Shown here in pieces: positions 19,800 to 28,288 of a stretch of DNA of 28,288 nt. Each line of letters opens with the position of its first letter. Position 1 is the first letter of the stretch. The notes beneath the pieces are model-generated. The model made no database searches, was not told where the DNA came from, and was given only the letters and a program-made list of their open reading frames with translations. The position numbers and the translations under genes are program-made. Origin of the DNA: Oppiella nova (lineage: Eukaryota; Arthropoda; Arachnida; Sarcoptiformes; Oppiidae); assembly GCA_905397405.1 (NCBI GenBank), contig CAJPVJ010000322.1, forward strand, positions 1 to 28,288, read 5' to 3'.

Positions 19800-20765
19800 T
19801 TTTAAGTTGATTTAGTACTAATATTTAAATTAAATTGTATGATCACTAAATACACATATTTAGAATTACGGTAGTATAGATTTAACAGTGTTAACTATTA
19901 TATTGTTAACAAAAATATATTATAAATACTTTTTACGTATATGTGGTATACGTGATTAACCCTTATCGTTAAATCTACTAATAATGTAACGCAATCACCA
20001 AGGCTACATAAACCAGTAATGTGTAGATTATTAACGCAAATAAACACTATTTACAATTTCACTAATTTGCAAGTAAATATGAAATATTTGTTAAGACTTG
20101 TTTATTGATTATGTCATATTTGTACTTTAGTTAAAAATTATAATTGATTATAAAAATACTGTATCATTTATTATAGAGTAATCAAAAGTACTCTATTCAT
20201 TTACAAGTTAGTATTGTTAAAAATGTTATAAAATATGATATTAAGGGGGTTGACTTGTGTTATTAGATCATTTGATAATTTGTTAGTAAATGTACACGTA
20301 TAAAGTAAATATTATAAAACAAGTTTTATTAAAAATTATTTGAGTTAATATTAATTTAACTGATTAATAAAATAACTACATTTTTATTTAAATTAATTGT
20401 ATTAACTTATTATATTAGTAATTAGCTGGTAACTAATAGGAAACTAAAATAACTAAATATGTTTAATAGTTATTATAATAGGGAGTTATGTTAATTGTAT
20501 GGGAAATTATTAGCTACAACTTGACAAAGTAACGGGACGTTACCTGGTGAATATTTTAAACAAGTTTTAAAATAATTTATCTATGTTAAATATGGCGTAA
20601 ATAATTATAAACAATTTTACAATATAAAATATATATTTAATTGTTATATCTGTATTAATTATTACAGATTTATTTGTGGTTACTATCAACACTAGTAATT
20701 TTTCACAATATTATATTAATTAATAACCATATAAGTAATAATAATATAATTACAGTGCATTGACA
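19800..20765. promoter_or_regulatory. Shared intergenic region between divergent RCC1-kinase genes
   Basis: 966 bp of AT-rich DNA between two start codons pointing away from each other. It must contain both promoters. GC-containing islands near 19990-20020 and 20240-20260 (AAGGGGGTTGACTTG) stand out, but I cannot name binding sites. No ORF or RNA gene is visible. Confidence 0.5.
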
Positions 20766-23700
20766 ATGCTAAACAAATTCAAACTAACTGAAACTATCCC
20801 GGACGATTTAAAATTAAAAATCAATTTATTTAACGTTTTCAATAATAATGTACTGTTCGTAACAAACTCGGACAGAGTGTATGGTTTGGGCGCTAATAAT
20901 AAGGGCTGCCTCGGGGTTGGCCATAATTATCGTATCCCTACACCGATACCTATACTGGAATTATGCAACAAAAAAATTGTTGACTTTATATATGGGAATG
21001 GATTTGTGTTGGGTGTGAATTGTGACAAACATGTGTATAGTTGGGGCCATAATAATAAGGGTCAGTTAGCGAGAGACATTGCGGCAAGTGATGTGTATCT
21101 AAAACCCCAGAAAATACAATACCTTGATGACATAGAGCAAATAAACTGTGGTTCCCATCACAGTTTGGCGCTTACCAAGACTGGACAGGTATACGGTTGG
21201 GGTGATAATACTTGCGGTCAAGTGGGTAATGGTAAACATCAACACATATTTATACCGGTGTTAATTAACTTTAAAAATAATACCAAAATACAAACTGTTT
21301 ACGCGAGTGGTAAATGTTCATTTTGCATTACTATGGATGGTACTGTGTACAGTTGGGGAAATAATAATCGCTATAAATTAGGGCATAATAATAACCGTGA
21401 AATAATATATGCACCAAAATTAATAGCAAAAATAAATGATATAAGGTCAATATGTTCATCATTATACATGACATATTTTTTGGCAAAAACTGGTCATGTA
21501 TATTTTTGTGGAAAATATTATACAAATAATAAAATTGTTGTGGAAGCAACTCCCGTTAAACTAGAAACGATAAATAACGTCGATGAAATGCAAAATTTAA
21601 GTTCAAATGTCAAATATGAGTTTATTGTAATTTTGAAAAAACACAAATTTCGTTCAAGAGGTAGCAAAATTTATAAAATCACCTATTCAAATGAAATAAT
21701 AGAAACAATTTATAATAATTTCATAGGATTTTACGGGCATGAAGCTCGAATATCTTATAACACAATGAATAGTTTCGATAATTATTATCTAGAAAATTTT
21801 GTGAAATTTTACATAATAGGCGAGGGAGGTATGGGACGTGTTTATAGTGTTCAAAATAAAATCGATCTACATAAATATGCAATAAAAATAATGTATCTTA
21901 CAGGTAATTTAAAAAATAGTCAACATTTATATTCAATAAGGTTAATTTATTTATTTAAAATTAATTTCAGATTTTTCCGAGATAGACAAGTTACGTGCTA
22001 GAAATGAAGCAAAATTATTATCTGAACTAAACTTCAAATATGTGACACAGTATTACGACTCATGGATAGAAAATGAATGCCATTACATTCAAATGGAATT
22101 ATGTGACGATAACTTAGCATGCATCATTGATCATAAAAGACAAATTTTTAACCAAGATGACCCATTAATGACTAGTGTCGAGTATATCATATCATGCGAA
22201 ATATTCAAGCAATTGTTAGAATGTGTTCAATATTTGCATGAATCGAGTCCACAAATCATTCACAGAGACCTTAAACCCGCAAACATATTGATTGTTCATA
22301 AGCCGAGGAACGGTAGATTTGTCAAGTTATGTGACTTTGGTTTGGCTACAGTTCACGACAAAAACATTCACAATGATTATGAAAATAAACATACCACGGA
22401 TGTTGGTGATCTTGTTCATATGGCACCGGAAGTCACTCAAGGAAATGTTTATGATCACAAGTGTGACATCTATAGTTTGGCAATTACTGGTAGCGAAATA
22501 TTTGAAATTGACATTTTTGACGATAGGAAAAATATGTAAATATACAATATTCATATAATTAAAATATTACTAATATTGTAACTCATTATATAATACCTAC
22601 GTTACTAATACAATATTTGAATTATATGAGTTGGTATTGTTAGATTATATCTTATCAATGTAGATAATTAACATTTATAACACACCATAAGAATAATTAA
22701 TATTTTTAAGTAGGTCACGTTATACAGCTAAAATACTTGAATCATCAGTACAAAATCTACATTCAATATTGTCAAGCATGGTCATATATCCCAGATGGCG
22801 AGAACGGCCAGAATGTTCTGAGTTGTTAGCAAAATATAGAGAATGGTCTCTTGATACAAATATGTTAAACATTACCATTGACAAATTTATTGAAATTTCG
22901 GAATTTCTTAAATCGCAACAAAACAAATTTTTCTACGAAATATTTAGATTCTTATTTAATGACAACTTGTCCACGATAGGTGCTAAAATTCAGCCAAGCG
23001 ATTCAAAAATTAAAGTTGAGCATGAATATTTAAAAAATAATTTAGACACGTTATCAACTTTTGCGACTGGCGGTTTTGGCACTGTCTATAAAGTACAAAG
23101 TAAATTAACTGGATCAATATTTGCAGTCAAATGTTACAACATAAAACGTAAGTTTATTTACTAAAATATTGCTAGTAAAATGAATAATAGTATTTTAAAC
23201 ATTAAAAACTGCTTGCTCAATTTAATAATAATTATAAAGTTCTACTGTGTTAAAACCTAATAGAGTGTTAGGTTTTTAATTTATATAATATTAATTACGG
23301 TGATATTTTTTATGTTCCAGAATTTGACAATTCAAATGAAAGTACTCAAGAATTATTTATGAACGAGCTGAATATTTTAAACAAAATTCGTTCAGAATAT
23401 GTGGTAGATATAAAATACTCTTGGATGGAGCAGGATAATTTGTACATTCAAATGGAATTCTTTCCGTATAATCTAAGAGATATATATGAAATGAAAGCAA
23501 AAGTATTCAACCGTTCATTAGGGGAAGCTATGAATATAATGGAGTTTTTCATGTCGTGTGAAATATTCAAAGAACTCTTAGAATGTGTTCAGTATTTGCA
23601 TGAATTGGATCCACAGATCATTCACAGAGACCTCAAACCCGAAAACATATTAATTGCCGAAAATGAAAGGAACGGTAGATTTGTTAAGTTATGTGACTTT

Positions 23701-25549
23701 GGTTTAGCTACTGTTCACGACAAACGAGTTCATAATCGGCTAACACAAAAACATAAAGCAAATGTCGGTACAATAAGTTATATGGCACCGGAAGTGTGTC
23801 AGGGTAGAAACTATGATCACAAAGCTGATATTTATAGTTTGGCATTAATTGGTGGCGAATTATTTGATGTCGATATTTTGATCATGGACATGGATAAGTA
23901 TGTATATTTTAATTTGAATTAAGTACTATTAAACTATATTTTGTAATACACTTAATTTTTATTTTAGCTTAAAATTATACTCCAAAACAAATCGATTATT
24001 AAATTTACCTGCCTTAAAATTATTCAAAATATTTGATGCAATGATTGATTGCAATTGGGATAAGAGGCCAGAATGTAGAGAAATATTAGCAGACCATAGT
24101 TACCAAGTAACAAAATATAATAATTGGTCTATAGATAAACGTACGCTTGTATCTGATACACAATTTAAGACAACGTTGAGCAAGCTAAATAATTATGATA
24201 ATAAATTTTTCTACAATTTTCTACAAATAAAATCAATTGATAAACCCGATAATAAGTTACCAATGGACATAAAAGCTAAAATAATTGATATTGATAGTAG
24301 TAACATCGATGAACCAAAATCATCATTGTCATTTACTGATAAAATTGACCTAGTTGTAAAGTCTAGCGAGGTTATGAAGTCCGGGAACACTACGTGTTTT
24401 AAAATGGATTCATCCCCCAGGGGAATGGCGATTATTATAGTCACGATACCTGATTTTAAAAATGAAGCATCTAGATGGTGTTCTGTACTTGGTCAACTTC
24501 ATTTTAAAGTTGAGGTTTACACAGATATAAGCATAGATATTTTACAAAGAGCATCTTATTATAAACACACCGGGGACGCATTTATAATGATAGTTATCGG
24601 ACACGTCTATAACAACAAAATACAAGTACCGGATAAAAATGACCTGATTGCCATCAGTCAGATTGTGGACATGTACTCTAATTTTAATTGTCCGTCACTT
24701 GCAAACAAACCCAAAATTTTTGTGTTCAACGGTTGCCCCGACAGTAAGTCTGACAAAATTAATTATTAAATTATAATAGCTTAGCATGTTAAATTAAAAC
24801 TGTATTGACGTTTAGCTATGGCAACACCAATGGAAGCTCAGGGATCCGCTCCATATACTCCATTTAGAAGCAAATTAACCTTGGGCATATCAGCCGATGA
24901 AAAAAGCTGGCATAGTGAGAATAAACACACGTATATTATATACGCTTTTGAACAAGGTAATTATATAGCATGGAATAATTTTTTAGATATTGTAAGATGA
25001 TAATTAAAAAAATATTCCGGGAAACCACTTAAAGTTAAATATAAAATATTCTATAAATAAACGTTAAAATTATTGCTTTAAACAATATCATTTTAATCAA
25101 CTGATTAGCATAAGGTGTAATTAGTGCCTAGTACCGATACTGAATTTTGAAAAATATAACATTACTTAGTTTTAAGACTAATGTTATAATTCTACCGCTA
25201 GTTTACACCAATGACACTTTATTCTAATCATGATTTTAAATTTTAGTTTAATTATAAAAATTACAAAATTGATAATCCGGTACAGAATCATGGCGAAATA
25301 CAGAATTAGGTGTTACCAAATTTGGTGATACATTCAGGCAAATGATCTCACGGTATGCATGTGAAAAGAACTTGGTGGAATTGCTTAACATGGTGAACAT
25401 ATTAATTATCTATAAAATGGATTTATTTCTAATTTAAAATATGTTATCTATTATAGACTCAAATGCAACTGCTAAATGATTTGGCAATTGAACTTAGGAC
25501 GTTGTCCGTAAATCGGCAACTATATTTTAACCCTGGATTATCTATCTAG
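20766..25549 (+). CDS. RCC1 - kinase - kinase - caspase fusion protein
   Basis: Eight exons in consistent phase (20766-21903, 21971-22535, 22714-23147, 23321-23897, 23968-24743, 24816-24956, 25286-25392, 25457-25549) encode 1276 residues. RCC1 repeats start near 38, 90, 143 and 195, with a weak fifth. Kinase 1: GEGGMG at 352-357, Lys374, HRDLKPAN (Asp479), DFG from 501. Kinase 2: TGGFG at 686-690, Lys707, HRDLKPEN (Asp816), DFG from 838, YMAPEV. Both resemble eIF2alpha kinases (YYDSW or YSWME, LYIQME). The caspase runs from about 1048 to 1276: KMDSSPRG at 1050, IGHVY with His1117, CPSLANKPKIFVFNGC with Cys1161, SWRN in exon 7, QLYF near the C-terminus. Catalytic residues of all three enzymes appear intact. 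QACRG is changed to NGCPD and the usual GSWFIQ is not conserved. The exon 7 acceptor (GGTACAG) has a poor pyrimidine tract. The start is the first ATG (20766); it is not proved that all exons share one mRNA. Confidence 0.85.
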
Positions 25550-26397
25550 AATTAGATATAAGACCTAGAATCCACGATTACTAAGCTGTATGAGTATGTG
25601 CATACTAGTTTTGAGAAACTTTAGGAAATTCATGTGGCCAGGGATCAATTCAATTATACTGTATACAAAATATTAAATCACCTATAAATTTGTAATAAAT
25701 AGCAATATCATTCCGGCCTATCTAATTAATTAATCTTGGTTTAGTAAAAGTAAAAACTGCACTAATAGTTCGCATAGGTGCTAAATAAACAAGACTGCCT
25801 TGGTCAACATTAAGTCAAAATAGGGAACCGGAAACATAATATCAGCATAGTTGGGTATGGCATGACATATTTATTAAACAATAAAAATCATATATAGGGG
25901 GAGAGAGAATAAAATACAAAACTTATAATAATAGTCAATCAAAAAATAACCATATATAACATTGAATTTATGCAATATAGTTGATAAACTGTAATATAAA
26001 TATATATTTTAAATATATTTCAAAACAATTTTTAAATATAATAAACTGGAAATCGGTGAACCATATTTAATTTTTAGATTAATAACCTATTTCTAATTAT
26101 TATAATGTAATTCGTATTTATTAAAATTTTAAATTACTTCCTATATCATGACTTTAAATAAATTACTTTGAAATTATTTATGTAGTTAATATAATTTATG
26201 AGCTATTGCTAATAATATAAAGTTATTATGTAATTTGTTTATTGAGCTGCTGAGGATTATAACAATTATGTGAATGTATGGCAAAATATTTTAATAAATC
26301 CATACTTTTTGTGTTTATTAAAGATAAATGTGAAAAATAATTATAAATTATACATTAATCAGAATTATAAATTCTTTTATAAAATCTAATGATTTTA
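25550..26397. other. Intergenic region containing a Rieske-oxygenase exon relic
   Basis: Between the stop of the caspase fusion gene and the stop of the Neverland-like gene. Apart from the relic at 25711-25870, the sequence is AT-rich with no supported frame. A short GGGGGAGAGAGA run occurs at 25898-25909. Confidence 0.5.
25711..25870 (-). pseudogene. Decayed copy of Neverland-like exon 4
   Basis: The segment parallels the coding sequence at about 26738-26895 for its whole length. Shared stretches on the plus strand include GGTTTAGTAAAAG, CATAGGTGCTA, CCTTGGTCAA and TCAAAATA, then CATAATATCAGCATA against CATAACATCAACATA. Substitutions and small indels, including one in GTGCTAAATAAACAAG, break the frame. 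It is probably what remains of a tandem duplicate. The other exons of that copy are not visible nearby. Confidence 0.75.
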
Positions 26398-27950
26398 TTA
26401 TTTGACTGCAAAATATTGTTGCCAATGCCTTTTAATTCTTATCATTAATATGTCATTTCGTGTTTGTATCGGATTTTTGGGCCTGATCAAATTTTGCCAA
26501 ATTTTCATGTCACCATAAACCTAAAAATAAGCATTCAAAAATTTTATTGTTTAATTTAAAATTTTTTAATTAATTTTAAATATAAAACAAAGTTACCAGA
26601 TTAAACTTTAATATTTTTACTATATTTATTATAACATTTTAACATTATAATATAAATTATCATAAAAAAAATTGTGATTATCATAAATTACAGTATATTA
26701 TTAGATTACCTGTTTATGTCCAATAAATAGAAATATTATCCCGGCCAATTGAAATAACAGTCCCGGTTTAGTAAAAGCATAACCTGCAACACCACATCTC
26801 ATAGGTGCTATATAAAAGGAAACTACCTTGGTCAATATTAAATCAAAATAAGGAACAGGGAACATAACATCAACATAAGTGGGAAGGGCATGAGCATTTA
26901 ATTTAGCATTGAAAAGTCTGTGCCCAAATAGCCCCATATGATTTTCAATTATAAATGATTTGTCACCACCGCCATTGTTATCATGGTACTCGTACTCCAG
27001 TGTAATTATGCCAGGTATGATGTAATTGTGCACATAATTAGCATGCTCAGTGTCCGAACCATTTTCGGTCACAATCTATTTTTAAAAATTAAATTTTAAT
27101 TCTGTATTTAATAATAATTTTGATCACATTTTCTAAATGCCACTGAAATTAATGGTAAGATTTTTTTTGTATTTTTAAAATTATATCTGCGTTATATATA
27201 AACTTTACATCTGTAAATTTAATGATTGTGGCAATAACTCACCTGTCCATAAGAATTAATGTTAAGCGGTAAACGATATGAGCTTAATACTAATTTTGTG
27301 TTATACTTTGTCTCCATGTCCACTGGATAGTGATCCGGCTCATAGTCGTAGCGGTGATACCACACGTAAACCAATTCATTCATTTCTATTGAATACCACT
27401 TCTTCGGTGAAACTGTTATTTAAATTAAAAATTGCATAAAAATTAAGAAATATTATCAATTAATTTATTAAACAATTTAATATAAGGAGAGAGAAAGAGA
27501 TCAAAATAATATTATTTGTATACCTTTCCCATCAAATATGCTGAAACTCAAGCCATCGGTCGGACCCTGGACCGACTCCTGGACTACAAGACCGCCGACC
27601 GCGAGATTAGCGCCACATTTGGGACAATAGGCGGATAACACCCGTACTCTACCGGACGTCACCCTAAACACCACCAACTGTTGGCCGCATAACTCAATGG
27701 CTTTCACTGTATTTATGTGCAGATCTCTGACCGGCATTACTATATGCCATGTATTGGGATAACCCCGAAATGGTTCAGCCGGGAAGTCTGAGGTTGACCG
27801 ATTAAAATGTACCTGCAAAAAATTTTCTACATTTTAAATTGCTATGTAATGGGTGTAAATACATACCACACTACGGTGTTTGTAATAATTGCTAATAAGG
27901 CGAGCAATTATAAATAATATTAAAAGTATATACATTATATATTCGCTCAT
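26398..27950 (-). CDS. nvd-like: Neverland/DAF-36-like Rieske oxygenase that has lost Rieske ligands
   Basis: Exons 27950-27867, 27812-27524, 27412-27243, 27075-26710 and 26520-26398 join in phases 0, 1, 0, 0 to give 343 residues. An N-terminal membrane helix (about 4-18) precedes a Rieske-type region (GYPNTWHIV, VRVLSAYCPKCGANLAVGG). The family needs C-x-H and C-x2-H to hold a 2Fe-2S cluster. Here only Cys91 remains: position 93 is Lys, 111 is Gly and 114 is Asp (GPTDG for CPFHG). The catalytic part continues as in Neverland: NELVYVWYH, then NGSDTEHANYVH, which keeps Asp189, His192 and His197 of the mononuclear iron site, and a KIWQN..RHWQQYF C-terminus. Neverland converts cholesterol to 7-dehydrocholesterol for ecdysteroid synthesis. 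Without the cluster, normal electron transfer seems impossible, so this is probably a pseudoenzyme paralogue. All splice sites and frames are intact, which argues against simple decay. Confidence 0.85.
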
Positions 27951-28288
27951 GTTGTTAATATAAATGTTTTTAAAATGATTGTTCATAAACACTAAACACT
28001 AGTCAACATACGGTATATGTGGTAAGAATTAAATTTCATAAGTTGCAAATTGTTAAAAATTATTATTAAAATTTATTAAATTTATTTTATACGTATATGA
28101 CTTAATACACTGGTTTTCAATTTGTCACTTAAGTGACAACTAGCCTTGTAACAACTTTGCATTTTAAAGCACTTTAAAGCAGTTGATTCAACAATAGTTA
28201 TTTTATTTATTAATATCACCTTACTCACCTTACTAATCAATATAATATTTTATTTCAAAACTAATAGGTTGACAATTCATATATGAAT
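27951..28288. other. Upstream region of the Neverland-like gene, with 18-bp palindrome
   Basis: AT-rich sequence with no frame. A perfect 18-bp palindrome, TTGTCACTTAAGTGACAA, occupies 28122-28139, about 170 bp upstream of the start codon at 27950, followed by a direct repeat of TTTAAAGCA-like units at 28163-28181. It may hold promoter elements; none is proved. Confidence 0.45.

Noticed and set aside
22042-22539. Treating each kinase ORF as a separate small gene
   Set aside because: The frames start and stop at intron edges. Removing GT..AG introns joins them in constant phase with no internal stop.
16838-25549. Reading the RCC1-kinase pair as NEK8/NEK9 or HERC homologues
   Set aside because: NEK8/9 have the kinase first and a NIMA-type sequence. 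Here RCC1 comes first, and YYDSW with LYIQMELC marks the eIF2alpha-kinase group. No HECT domain is present.

Overview
The window is AT-rich eukaryotic DNA. Its genes are split by short GT..AG introns, and coding stretches are less AT-rich than their surroundings. The gene set (a STAT factor, a receptor tyrosine kinase, a Neverland/DAF-36-type Rieske oxygenase, a MacroD-type macro domain, an LRAT domain, a caspase domain, an F-box protein) points to an animal, most likely an arthropod and plausibly a mite. The species assignment is inference. All multi-exon models below were built by eye from reading frame, splice sites and phase agreement; none was tested against RNA.

Layout. 1-570: fold-back element made of 25-bp tandem repeats. 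1222-2319 (-): F-box protein. 2854-4306 (-): secreted beta/gamma-crystallin-like exon that appears spliced to an LRAT domain with an intact His/His/Cys triad. 5834-7108 (-): intronless secreted protein of unknown function. 8321-11328 (+): divergent STAT, with two hairpin-forming elements in its third intron. 11459-13797 (-): receptor tyrosine kinase with an LRR-like ectodomain, tail to tail with STAT and 130 bp away. 14593-15663 (-): broken MacroD-type macro-domain gene. 16838-19799 (-) and 20766-25549 (+): head-to-head pair of RCC1-kinase fusion genes. 25711-25870 (-): relic of a Rieske-oxygenase exon. 26398-27950 (-): Neverland-like oxygenase that has lost most of its Rieske cluster ligands.

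The main result is the plus-strand member of the RCC1-kinase pair. Joining eight exons in consistent phase gives a 1276-residue protein: N-terminal RCC1 repeats, two complete eIF2alpha-kinase-like kinase domains in tandem, and a C-terminal caspase domain with catalytic His and Cys and the SWRN substrate-pocket motif. I know of no described protein with this architecture. A sensor propeller, stress-kinase modules and a death protease in one chain suggests a single-polypeptide stress or immune switch (inference). Its minus-strand partner has the RCC1 part and one kinase, lacks the caspase, and has Asn in place of the catalytic-loop Lys.

Several other genes are divergent or damaged relatives of conserved enzymes (macro domain, Rieske oxygenase), and the intergenic DNA holds several palindromic elements. 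The region therefore looks like fast-evolving accessory sequence.
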